In this document: positions 24,917 to 32,709 of the stretch, piece after piece
Numbering within the stretch: position 1 is the first letter of the stretch
How the letters are laid out: every line of letters begins with the position of its first letter
Assembly: GCF_016862995.1 (NCBI RefSeq)
Contig: NZ_BOOA01000003.1
Span: 1-64,000 of the forward strand
Reading direction: 5' to 3'
DNA from: Acrocarpospora phusangensis
Lineage (GTDB): Bacteria > Actinomycetota > Actinomycetes > Streptosporangiales > Streptosporangiaceae
Length of the DNA: 64,000 nt
Made by a program: the position numbers and the translations under genes
The notes under the pieces: generated by a model
What the model saw: only the letters and a program-made list of their open reading frames with translations
The model's database searches: none
Told to the model about the DNA's origin: nothing

Positions 24917-25016
24917 ACAACGAAATATCCGGCTATTGACTCACCGATCGGGCACGCATCTTTCCCCGTGTATGCGTGTCCGGTCGGTGTTCGGCCGTCC
25001 GCTAGGTTGCGCTGAC

Positions 25017-25589
25017 ATGAACGACATCACGGCCGCGGTGGCCAGCGCGGCCGGAATGTTCGTCGGCACGAACGTGGACGATCTCCTTGTCCTGACCGTG
25101 CTGTTCCTCTCCGCGCGAGCCCACCGATCACCGCGGCCCTGGCACATCTGGGCCGGGCAGTACCTGGGCATCGCCGTCCTGCTGGCCGTCTCCGGCCTGG
25201 CCGCCCTCGGCCTTTCGATCATCCCGGACGAGTGGATCCGGCTGCTGGGCCTGCTGCCGATCATCCTGGGCGTACGCGGCCTGATCACCGCCGTCCGCCA
25301 CCGGGAGTCGGAGGACCCGCCCCCGGTCGCCACGGGGTCGATCTCGGTCGCCGCGGTGACCATCGCCAACGGTGCCGACAACGTCTCGGTCTACACCCCG
25401 GTGTTCCGGACGATCGGCGCCGACGCGTTCGCCGTGACCATGATCGTGTTCGCCGCCGGAGTCGCGTTGTGGTGCCTCGCCGGTTCCTGGCTCGGCTCCC
25501 ACCAGAAGGTCGTCGCCCTCGTCGAACGCTACGGCCGCTGGCTCGTCCCCGCGGTGTTCATCCTGATCGGCCTGATCATCCTGATCTAG
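25017..25589 (+). CDS. CadD-like cation transporter
   Basis: A 190-aa membrane protein with about five or six hydrophobic segments. The N-terminal GMFVGTNVDDLLVLTVLF and the internal TIANGADNVSVYTPVF form the paired Asp-containing repeats of the cadmium-resistance CadD family within the LysE superfamily. It may export Cd2+ or another divalent ion; the substrate is not determinable. No ribosome site is seen; TAGGTT at 25003-25008 lies 8 nt before the ATG, suggesting a leaderless transcript. Its TAG stop overlaps the convergent P450 stop by the shared CTAG. Confidence 0.78.
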   Translation: MNDITAAVASAAGMFVGTNVDDLLVLTVLFLSARAHRSPRPWHIWAGQYLGIAVLLAVSGLAALGLSIIPDEWIRLLGLLPIILGVRGLITAVRHRESEDPPPVATGSISVAAVTIANGADNVSVYTPVFRTIGADAFAVTMIVFAAGVALWCLAGSWLGSHQKVVALVERYGRWLVPAVFILIGLIILI

Positions 25590-26746
25590 TCCCAGACCAG
25601 CGGAAGCGTGTCCAGCCCGAGCACCAGATCGGCGTGTTCGAGCGGCACGCTTCCTTCCGGAACGCGGTAGTTGGGGATGCGCTTGTGCCACTCCTCCAGC
25701 GCGATGCCCATCTCCGCTCGCGCCAGATGTGCCCCCAGACAGCGATGCACCCCCACCCCGAAGGCGATATGCCGGTTGTGCGGGCGATCGAGATCGACCT
25801 GCGTCGGGTCGGTGAACGTGCCCGGATCCCGGTTGGCCTGGTTCAGCGGCAGCAGGACCATGTCCCCGGTCTTCATCGCGCACCCGTGGAAGTCCGTGTC
25901 CCGGGTGAGCTTGCGGGCCGGCATCACGATCGAATACGCCCGGAGCATCTCCTCGATCGCATCGGTGATCACCCCCGGATGCTCCGCGATCCGCGCCCGG
26001 TCCTTGTCCGCCCCCGCCAGATGCCAGAACGCGTACGACAACTGCGCCGTGACCGTGTCCAGCCCCGCCATGAACAGCAGCAGGCACAGATCCAGCAGAT
26101 CCCGATCCGGTACGGGTTCCCCGTCGATCTCCCATCCGAGTGCCGTACTGATCAGATCGTCCCGGGGTTCCGCCCGGCGCTCCGCGATGACCCTGCTGAA
26201 ATACCCGATGACCTGCCCCATGGCCTGAACTCGGCCGGCGCGTTCGGCGGGTGGCGCGTGCAGGATCGCGTCCTCCCAGGCGAGGAAGGTGGCCAGGTCC
26301 TCGACGGGCAGCCCCATCAGCTCCAGGAACACCGTCGTCGGATAGACCCGGGCGAAGTCGGTGACGAAGTCGCACGAGCCCCGCTCCGCCAGCGACTCGA
26401 CCAGGGCCGCGCACTGCGTTCTGATCTTCTCCGTCCGCGCCGCCACCGCCGCGGGCGAGAACAGCGGCCCGAGCAGCCGCCGCCACACGGTGTGCTCGGG
26501 CGGATCGAGCATCTCCGGAATCCACCGGTACGCCGGCTCGGGATCCAGCACGGACACGGCGGAACTGGAGAACGTCTCCGGGTCCTGGCAGACCTCGACG
26601 ATCTTCTCGTACCTGCTGATCACCCAGAATCCGCTGCCGAACGTGCTGCGGAAGGAGGCATGCTGCTCGCGTAACGCATCGAAGCGCGCGAAAGCCGACC
26701 CAGCCGGCTGCACACCCCCGAGCGGATTGAAGTCGATGTCGGGCAT
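25586..26746 (-). CDS. Cytochrome P450
   Basis: A 386-aa soluble bacterial P450. Seen are the I-helix oxygen-binding segment LFMAGLDTVTAQ (about 235), the ExxR motif EEMLR (about 275) and the heme loop FGVGVHRCLGAHLAR with the Cys ligand (about 337). It probably hydroxylates a small molecule. A methyltransferase gene lies 28 bp upstream in the same direction, so the two are likely co-transcribed and may act on one metabolite. No ferredoxin is adjacent. ATG 26746 is chosen, with GAGGAG 9 nt before. Confidence 0.92.
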   Translation of the reverse strand: MPDIDFNPLGGVQPAGSAFARFDALREQHASFRSTFGSGFWVISRYEKIVEVCQDPETFSSSAVSVLDPEPAYRWIPEMLDPPEHTVWRRLLGPLFSPAAVAARTEKIRTQCAALVESLAERGSCDFVTDFARVYPTTVFLELMGLPVEDLATFLAWEDAILHAPPAERAGRVQAMGQVIGYFSRVIAERRAEPRDDLISTALGWEIDGEPVPDRDLLDLCLLLFMAGLDTVTAQLSYAFWHLAGADKDRARIAEHPGVITDAIEEMLRAYSIVMPARKLTRDTDFHGCAMKTGDMVLLPLNQANRDPGTFTDPTQVDLDRPHNRHIAFGVGVHRCLGAHLARAEMGIALEEWHKRIPNYRVPEGSVPLEHADLVLGLDTLPLVWD

Positions 26747-26774
26747 GTCGGACGGCTCCTCGATCGGAGGGTCA

Positions 26775-27593
26775 CTACCGGATGCGGCCGACGCCGCAGT
26801 AGAACCAGGTCGGCAACTCACGGCCGCGGTACGTGGCGAACGCGGAGTCCTCGTCCGGCCGCCAGTCGTGCAGTCTCACCAAACCGGGCTCAAGGATCTC
26901 GAACCCGTCGAACAGCTCAAGGATCTGCTGACGCTGGCGGAGCGTGATGCTGGCGCTCGCCTTCCGGTAGACGGCCGCGCCCTGCTGGGCGGCCTGGGCC
27001 CGCTCGTCGGCGGTGACGTGGGAGAGGATCAGGTGGCTTCCCGGCGCGAGCGAGTCCCGCAGCCGGGCGAGGACCTCGGTGGGCTTGTCGTCGTCGGTGA
27101 GGAAGTGCAGGACCGCGACCAGGAGGATCGCCACCGGCTGGGAGAAGTCGACCAGATTCCGCAGGTCGGGGTTGTCGAGGATCTCGACCGGCCGCCGGAG
27201 GTCGCCGCGGATCGTCGCGGTTCTGGGGGTCCGGGACAGGATCGCCCGCGCGTGGGCGAGCACGACCGGGTCGTTGTCCACATAGACGACCGTGGCCCCA
27301 GGATCACGGGCGTGGACGATCTCGTGCACGTTGCCTTCGGTGGGCAGGCCGGTGCCGATGTCGATGAACTGCCGGATGCCCGACTCGGCCATGACGTGCC
27401 GGAGCGCGCGCCGCATGAAGGCGCGGTTCTGGCGGGCCAGTTCGCGGGCCTCGGGGGCGACCTGGAGCACCTGCTCGGCGGCCGCGCGGTCCACGGCGAA
27501 GTTGTCCTTGCCGCCGAGGTAGTAGTTGTACATCCGCGCGGCGTTGGGCGTGGTCGCGTCGATCCCCGGGGGCACTGGCGCTTCCTCAGGCAC
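26775..27593 (-). CDS. SAM-dependent methyltransferase (Methyltransf_19/DUF574)
   Basis: A 272-aa protein of the actinobacterial family with the N-terminal PNAARMYNYYLGGKDNF, SAM-binding FIDIGTGLPT (about 80) and YVDNDPVV, ending ELPTWFYCGVGR. Members are numerous in actinomycetes and mostly uncharacterised. GTG 27593 is preferred to the ATG at 27608: AAGGAG (27605-27600) falls inside the longer reading, 6 nt before the GTG. Likely operon with the P450. Confidence 0.85.
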   Translation of the reverse strand: MPEEAPVPPGIDATTPNAARMYNYYLGGKDNFAVDRAAAEQVLQVAPEARELARQNRAFMRRALRHVMAESGIRQFIDIGTGLPTEGNVHEIVHARDPGATVVYVDNDPVVLAHARAILSRTPRTATIRGDLRRPVEILDNPDLRNLVDFSQPVAILLVAVLHFLTDDDKPTEVLARLRDSLAPGSHLILSHVTADERAQAAQQGAAVYRKASASITLRQRQQILELFDGFEILEPGLVRLHDWRPDEDSAFATYRGRELPTWFYCGVGRIR

Positions 27594-28268
27594 GCCCGTC
27601 TCCTTCATCCATCGCCGTCGAAGCCATCGCGAGCCTATTTGCTATCCGCGCAGATATGAATAAACATCCCCGATGCACAACCGCGAATTCTCCTTGATCT
27701 ACGCCGCAAGGCGCGCACCGATGGCGGCCATCTTGTCAGATCTTGGCGGAAGTTGAGACGAGATGGGGGAGCTTGTCCATCTTCGTGTCGCCACAAAGAT
27801 CGGAGGAGTCGTTCCTGCTCGCCACGGCCGGATGTTTCCGCATGTCAGAAGTCCGGACCAGGCGGTGAGGCATACCAAGGCGCGATGGCCCGCCACGCCG
27901 ACCGGCCCGTTGGACATGTCTAATTTCTGACGGTTTTGTGGTTCAGTCTGGAGCGATTGAAGTCTGTTAAGACTGATTTGTGGCGATTTGTGCATCGTGC
28001 GAAGTCCTTTCTCGTTCCCTGCGGAAGGCTAGCGCCGGGGTACGACGAAACTGCTTCGCCGGAGGCGGCCGAAGCTGCCGATGTTTCCTGGTCCGGTGCG
28101 CTCCGGAGGAGATGATGTGCCGCGCCGGGACGGGAGACGTCGGATCTACTTGACGAACTCAGATGAACTCTCGGTGATCACGTGAATTCGTCGCGTCGCG
28201 CGAAGTTAACGCAATATTAAGCGGAAGGCCGTTTGTTACAACAATTATTCAGGACGGCCTCCGGAGAA
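27594..28268. other. Gene-poor intergenic stretch
   Basis: About 675 bp, less GC-rich than the rest of the window around 27610-28010. A 98-codon minus-strand frame (27699-27995) has no recognisable domain, no ribosome site and unusual codon use, so it is not called. A small palindrome AGTCTGTTAAGACT lies near 27963. No RNA gene is recognised. Confidence 0.5.
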
Positions 28269-28346
28269 ATGCGACTGGAACTTGTCCCGATTGCCGTACG
28301 TGATTTGGACCGCGCCAGGGAGTTGCATTCGGAGAGGCGCGGCTTC
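28269..28346 (+). pseudogene. Truncated VOC/glyoxalase-family fragment
   Basis: The frame from ATG 28269 reads MRLELVPIAVRDLDRAREL and then HSERRGF, which matches the first strand and helix of VOC-family proteins (typically ...VxVxDVDRAkxFYxxxLGF). After this the frame runs into sequence antisense to the TIGR03086 gene and similarity stops. It is an N-terminal remnant of about 26 codons. The truncation is inferred from pattern matching. Confidence 0.55.
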
Positions 28347-28361
28347 GGCGGCGGCTGGGGG

Positions 28362-28949
28362 TCATCCGGAACGCGTCCAGTTGGGATCGCGGCCGATGAG
28401 GCCGAGCAGACGGTCCTGCAGAGTGGAGTCTTCGGGGACCTTCACCTCGGGGCCGTAGACGACGATGCCGGGCCCGAACGCCTCCGGGATGCGGAACTCG
28501 GCGGGCACGTGCTGGACGGTCGGCCACATGGACTGGATGTCGGCCGATTCGATGGTCGGATCCTGACCGGTGGCCTTGGCGAGATCCCAGCCGTGCAGGA
28601 CCATGTCGGCGCTGACCACCTGGTCGACGTGCTGTTCCATGGACATGGGGCCGGAGGGGGTTTCGGCGGTGGTCGCGGCGAGTTCGGGGGTGTTCAGGAG
28701 GGTTTCGACGTCGGCGCGGGCGGCCACGAATGCGGCCAGCGGATCGTCCGCCACCGAGGGCGCCGGGCTCAGGCTGCGGCCGAGGGGGGCGAGCATCGCG
28801 CCGTGCATGTCGATGATGTGCTGGACGACATCCCTGGCGGTCCAGTCCGCGCAGGGGGACTGGTTCGACCACTGCTCAGGCCGTACCTGACGGATTTTGG
28901 CCTGAAATGCGTCCGCGCGGGACGTGTATCGGGCGGCGATATCGCTCAT
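28362..28949 (-). CDS. TIGR03086/DinB-like metal-binding protein (mycothiol-dependent type)
   Basis: A 195-aa four-helix protein of the maleylpyruvate isomerase/DinB-like fold common in mycothiol producers. Seen are NQSPCADWTARDVVQHIIDMH (first metal His near residue 50) and MEQHVDQVVSADMVLHGWDLAKATG with two further His. Substrate is unknown; members may conjugate or isomerise electrophiles using mycothiol. ATG 28949 is chosen, with AAGGTG upstream. Confidence 0.82.
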   Translation of the reverse strand: MSDIAARYTSRADAFQAKIRQVRPEQWSNQSPCADWTARDVVQHIIDMHGAMLAPLGRSLSPAPSVADDPLAAFVAARADVETLLNTPELAATTAETPSGPMSMEQHVDQVVSADMVLHGWDLAKATGQDPTIESADIQSMWPTVQHVPAEFRIPEAFGPGIVVYGPEVKVPEDSTLQDRLLGLIGRDPNWTRSG

Positions 28950-29113
28950 TGTGGACACCTTGTCGATAAGCACGTCTCTCGATAACCGTTTGGTAACTTA
29001 TGAGAACTTGATCGCGGCCGTCAACCGGGACACGGCCGGCTTCGGGCCGCGAAGAAGTGGCTTTGTTATCGCAAACATGCTCGTTTCTCGGTGGTCGCGA
29101 ATCGAGAGATCGA

Positions 29114-29127
29114 TGTTAACGCTAACT
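29114..29127. promoter_or_regulatory. LacI-type operator-like palindrome
   Basis: TGTTAACGCTAACT resembles the two TTAGCGCTA boxes in front of the ribulokinase gene. It lies just past the ribulokinase stop, 165 bp before the start of the TIGR03086 gene, so it could tie that gene to the same repressor or act as an auxiliary site. Confidence 0.5.
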
Positions 29128-29147
29128 CTGACTCGGGGCGGGGTGTC

Positions 29148-30812
29148 TCAGGAGTGGAGGGCGCCTCCGGAGCGGAGGGTGTGGAGGCGGTGGAGGGCGT
29201 CGGTGCCGCCGCGGCCGAAGTGGTCGTGGAGCTCGGTGTAGATCGCGTACAGCTGGTCGTAGGCGGCGGCGTTGTTCGGGTCCGGCTCGTAGACGTTCCG
29301 GTGCACCCGGGACATCGCCGCCGAGGCCGCACGCAGATCCGGGTATGCCCCCGCCGCGACCGCGGCGTGGATCGCCGACCCCAGCGCCGGCCCCTGCGCC
29401 GACCCGATGATGCTGAGCGGACGCTGGATGACGTCCGCGTACAGCTGCATCAGGAAGGAACTGCGCAGCAGGCCGCCCGCGACGATCAGTTCGTCCACGC
29501 GGACCCCGCCGCCCTCGAACGCGTCGATGATCGTACGCGTGCCGAACGCGGTCGCCTCCAGGAGCGCGCGATAGACGTCCTCCGGACGGGTCGCGAGCGT
29601 CGCCCCCACCAGCACCCCGGACAGATCGTGGTCCACCAGTACGGACCGGTTGCCACCGTGCCAGTCCAGGGCGATCAGCCCGTGCTGCCCGACCGTCTGC
29701 TTGGCGGCCTTCTCGCTGAGCAGCTCGTGCGCGGACAGGCCGCGCTCCTGCGCCTCGGCCTGGTACTCCTCCGGCAGCCCCGACTCGACGAACCAGGCGA
29801 AGATGTCCCCGACCCCGCTCTGCCCGGCCTCGAACCCCCAGAGCCCGGGAATCACCCCGTCCTCCACCACACCGCACATGCCGGGCACCTCGGCCAGCGC
29901 CGGGCCGTTGATGATGTGGCACGTGCTGGTGCCCATCACCGCGAGCATCTGGCCGGGCTCGATGGCGCCGGCGGCCACGCTGGTGACGTGGGCGTCCACG
30001 TTGCCGATCGCGACCGCGATGCCCTCCGGCAGGCCGGTCAGCGCGGCGGCCCGCGCGCTGAGCCCGCCGGCCCGCTCGCCCATGGCGGAGAGCGGGTGGT
30101 CGAGCTTGGCGACGAAGCCCCCGAAATCAGGATTGAGCGCTTCGAGGAACTCGCGGCTGGGGTAGCTGCCGTCCTGGTGAATCCCCTTGTAACCGGCGGT
30201 GCAGAGGTTGCGGGTCTCCTCGCCGCAGAGTTCCCAGATGATCCAGTCGGCGGCCTCGATCCAGCGCTCGGCGAGCCGGTAGACCTCCGGGTCCTCCTCC
30301 AGCAGCTGGAGCCCCTTGGCGAACTGCCACTCGCTGGAGATCTTCCCGCCGTACCGGGCCAGCCAGGTCTCGCCGCGTTCGGCCGCGAGCGCGTTGATCC
30401 GGTCGGCATGCGGCTGGGCGGCGTGGTGCTTCCAGAGCTTCGGGTACGCATGGGGGCGATCGCGCAGTTCGTCCAGCTCGCAGAGCGGAACCCCCGCCGC
30501 GGTCGTGGGCAGGATCGTGCACGCGGTGAAGTCCGTGCCGATGCCCACCACCTGCTCCGCCGTGACCCCGGCGGCGGCCAGCGCGGCCGGGATGGCGTTG
30601 GCCAGCACGTCCCGCCAGTCCTGCGGAATCTGGAGCGCCCACTGTGGCTTCAGGACCACGTCGGAGTCAGGCAGCCGCCGCTCGACCACCCCGTGCCGAT
30701 ACTCGTGTACGGCCGTGCCGAGCTCGGTCCCGTCCTCGGTCGAGACCACCAGGGCCCGGCCGGACAGGGTGCCGAAGTCGACGCCGATGACGACGGTCGG
30801 AAGTCTGCTCAC
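29148..30812 (-). CDS. araB: L-ribulokinase (FGGY family)
   Basis: A 554-aa kinase that phosphorylates L-ribulose to L-ribulose-5-phosphate in arabinose catabolism. It starts VVIGVDFGTLSGRALVV, the AraB form of the FGGY phosphate-binding turn. GTDFTACTILPT, the WKHHAAQPHADRIN segment and the C-terminal ATP motif IVAGGLLRSSFLMQ are all AraB-like, and the length is typical. GTG 30812 is chosen because AGGAG lies 6 nt upstream. No araA, araD or transporter is adjacent, so the remaining pathway genes must be elsewhere. Three LacI-type palindromes flank the gene. Confidence 0.92.
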   Translation of the reverse strand: MSRLPTVVIGVDFGTLSGRALVVSTEDGTELGTAVHEYRHGVVERRLPDSDVVLKPQWALQIPQDWRDVLANAIPAALAAAGVTAEQVVGIGTDFTACTILPTTAAGVPLCELDELRDRPHAYPKLWKHHAAQPHADRINALAAERGETWLARYGGKISSEWQFAKGLQLLEEDPEVYRLAERWIEAADWIIWELCGEETRNLCTAGYKGIHQDGSYPSREFLEALNPDFGGFVAKLDHPLSAMGERAGGLSARAAALTGLPEGIAVAIGNVDAHVTSVAAGAIEPGQMLAVMGTSTCHIINGPALAEVPGMCGVVEDGVIPGLWGFEAGQSGVGDIFAWFVESGLPEEYQAEAQERGLSAHELLSEKAAKQTVGQHGLIALDWHGGNRSVLVDHDLSGVLVGATLATRPEDVYRALLEATAFGTRTIIDAFEGGGVRVDELIVAGGLLRSSFLMQLYADVIQRPLSIIGSAQGPALGSAIHAAVAAGAYPDLRAASAAMSRVHRNVYEPDPNNAAAYDQLYAIYTELHDHFGRGGTDALHRLHTLRSGGALHS

Positions 30813-30841
30813 TTCGCGCTCCTGAGTATTCGAGTGCCTGA

Positions 30842-30903
30842 TTGTTAGCGCTATCACACATCGGGGTCAAGTGCTCGGCAAGTCGAAAGTGTTAGCGCTA
30901 GCA
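30842..30903 (-). promoter_or_regulatory. araB promoter with two LacI-type operators
   Basis: On the minus strand TTGACC (30870-30865) is followed after 17 nt by TAACAA (30847-30842). The palindrome TGTTAGCGCTATCA (30843-30856) covers the -10 box and part of the spacer, and TGTTAGCGCTAGCA (30890-30903) lies 47 bp upstream, behind the -35. Two sites about 4.5 helical turns apart suggest cooperative or looping repression by a LacI-family protein. Confidence 0.7.
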
Positions 30904-30968
30904 TCGGCTGAGGGTGCTGGTGGGCGCGAGGGCCTGGTTCTGTCGGTGGTGTTGTCTACGCTGGCGCC

Positions 30969-31358
30969 ATGGCTACCTGGGAAGACGTGCGGCGGATCGC
31001 GATGGCCATGCCCGGGACGGAGGAGGTCACGTCCTGGGAGAACCAGTCGTGGCGGGTGAACAAAAAGGGGTTCGTCTGGGAACGTCCGCTCAGACGGGCA
31101 GATCTGGAGGCGCTCGGCGATCAGGCGCCCGAGGGGCCGATCCTGGCGGTGCGGGTCGCGGATCTCGCGGTCAAGGAGGCGTTCCTGGCTGACGATCCGG
31201 AGCTGTACTTCACCACGCCGCATTTCAACGGGTACCCGGCGATCCTCATCCGGCTCGATCGCATCTCGCCGGAGGAGCTGGCGGAGGTGGTGACCGAGGC
31301 GTGGGTGTGCCGGGCGCCGAAGCGGCTGGCGAAGGCGTACCTGGCTGAGCAGAAGTGA
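30969..31358 (+). CDS. MmcQ/YjbR-family protein
   Basis: A 129-aa protein of the YjbR double-wing fold. It starts MATWEDVRRIAMAMPGTEE, which is the family signature, and has the central HFNGYPAILIRLDRI and the C-terminal tail with RAPKRLAKAY. Members bind DNA or act as small adaptors; function is unknown. No ribosome site precedes the ATG, so the mRNA may be leaderless. It is divergent from araB. Confidence 0.85.
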   Translation: MATWEDVRRIAMAMPGTEEVTSWENQSWRVNKKGFVWERPLRRADLEALGDQAPEGPILAVRVADLAVKEAFLADDPELYFTTPHFNGYPAILIRLDRISPEELAEVVTEAWVCRAPKRLAKAYLAEQK

Positions 31359-31412
31359 CGGATGCGGATGTGACGAATGCGGATGTGACGGATGCGGATG
31401 TGATGGATGTGG
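31355..31412. repeat. 15-bp tandem repeat, nearly four units
   Basis: GTGACGGATGCGGAT is repeated at 31355, 31370 (one change), 31385 and, partly, 31400. The first unit contains the TGA stop codon of the MmcQ gene. It is a short variable-number type repeat with no visible gene. Confidence 0.85.
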
Positions 31413-31559
31413 TAATCGCGGGGTGTCTGATCTGGTCGGGTTCATACCGGTATTGATAGGGTGCAGATCTCCGGGGCCGTGGCACGCCGCCGGAGATGGA
31501 CGTTATCCGTTGGGTGGCGTGGTCGGCGCACGCGTTTGAGTCGGAGGGATCGGCTTTCC

Positions 31560-32336
31560 GTGCGCTTTTTAGGTCGGGTCACGCTTGTGGTCTTCAGCCT
31601 GGTCGCGACGATGGGAATCGCCGCGCGGCCGGCCGCGGCTCATGGTCAGCTGGCGGTGTCCGTGCCCGCGAAAGACAGCAAGGTCGACGCTCCGCTGGAG
31701 CGGCTGGAGCTGTACTTCACGGAGAAGCCGGCGTTCAACGCGTACTTCGCGGTGGTGAGTCCTAGTGGGCGGCGGGTTGACGCGCAGTGGTCCCATGGGG
31801 AGCCCAAGCGGCTGGATGAGCCGGTTCGTGAGCTGTGGCTGAACAACGGGAGCTGGGAGCCCCGGCTGTTCGAGACCGGGTTTCCGGCGATGGTTCCGGT
31901 GGCGTACTGGCCGGAGCAGGGTGTTTATACCGCTGAATTTCTTTCGCGAGCTTCGGATGGGGAGCTCGTGAAAGGCGAGGTCAAGTTCGAGTACACCGGG
32001 AAGATGAGCAAGGCGCCGGAGGGGTGGAAGGCGCCGGACAACGAGCCGGATCCGGCGCTTCTGGTGGAACCCGACCACGGGGCTTCCGTCGCGCCGACCA
32101 TGCCAACCAAGCCGACCATGCCGACCATGCAGCCCGGGGCGAGCCAGGGGCCGCAGCTCGTTCAACCCAGCAGTCTCTTCACGCAGCAGCCCGACCCGGC
32201 GGTGGCCGGCACGAGTTCGTCGTCGTCCAGTGGCGACGGGGGGTTCGTGGTGTGGCTGATCCCGGCTGTGCTCGTCGCCGGAGTGTTGATCCTTCTGGTC
32301 AGTACCGCTCGTCGGCCTGCCAACAAGGCCCGATGA
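31560..32336 (+). CDS. CopC-domain secreted/membrane protein
   Basis: A 258-aa protein. A signal peptide (about 1-30, ending AAA) exposes an N-terminal His (HGQLAVSVPAKDS), the copper-binding position of CopC domains, followed by the immunoglobulin-like fold (LELYFTEKP). A Pro/Met-rich stretch with three PTM repeats covers about 175-200, and a C-terminal membrane helix anchors it (WLIPAVLVAGVLILLV). It probably binds copper outside the membrane. GTG 31560 follows GGAGGG. It is the first gene of a three-gene run with a cupredoxin-like lipoprotein and a membrane protein. Confidence 0.85.
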   Translation: MRFLGRVTLVVFSLVATMGIAARPAAAHGQLAVSVPAKDSKVDAPLERLELYFTEKPAFNAYFAVVSPSGRRVDAQWSHGEPKRLDEPVRELWLNNGSWEPRLFETGFPAMVPVAYWPEQGVYTAEFLSRASDGELVKGEVKFEYTGKMSKAPEGWKAPDNEPDPALLVEPDHGASVAPTMPTKPTMPTMQPGASQGPQLVQPSSLFTQQPDPAVAGTSSSSSSGDGGFVVWLIPAVLVAGVLILLVSTARRPANKAR

Positions 32337-32356
32337 CCCGCGTTTGGAGTTACTCG

Positions 32357-32707
32357 ATGAAGTCGCTTATTGCCATTTTTGCCTGCGTTGTTCTGGCGGT
32401 CACGGGGTGTAGCGCGTCCGGTGACCCGGCCACCTTCTCCGGGCCGGCCAAGGAGATCACCGTGACCATCGCCGGGGGGTCGGTGAATCCGCCGCCTGGG
32501 CGTGTGGAGGTCGCGAAGGGTCAGCAGGTGAAAATCGTCGTGACCAGTGACGTGCCGGACGAACTTCACGTGCACGGGTACGACATGTCGGCCGGCTTGC
32601 AGCCCAACACGCCGGCGACGGTGGAGTTCGTGGCTGATCGGGATGGGTTGTTCGAGGTGGAGACGCACGATTCCGAGATGCAGCTCTTCCAGCTTCAGGT
32701 GCAGTGA
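32357..32707 (+). CDS. Cupredoxin-like lipoprotein
   Basis: A 116-aa lipoprotein. The signal peptide ends in a lipobox (LAVTGC, Cys near residue 20). The mature part has a cupredoxin-like beta-fold with VEVAKGQQVKIVVTSD, ELHVHGYDM and THDSEMQLFQLQV. There is no Cys after the lipid-modified one, so a blue type 1 copper site is absent; His and Met residues could still bind copper. ATG 32357 is preferred to the ATG overlapping the CopC stop (32333) because GGAG lies 7 nt upstream and the signal peptide then fits. Confidence 0.82.
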   Translation: MKSLIAIFACVVLAVTGCSASGDPATFSGPAKEITVTIAGGSVNPPPGRVEVAKGQQVKIVVTSDVPDELHVHGYDMSAGLQPNTPATVEFVADRDGLFEVETHDSEMQLFQLQVQ

Positions 32708-32709
32708 CC

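Noticed and set aside
27699-27995. Minus-strand 98-codon frame
   Set aside because: No ribosome site, domain or GC3 bias; no support as a gene.
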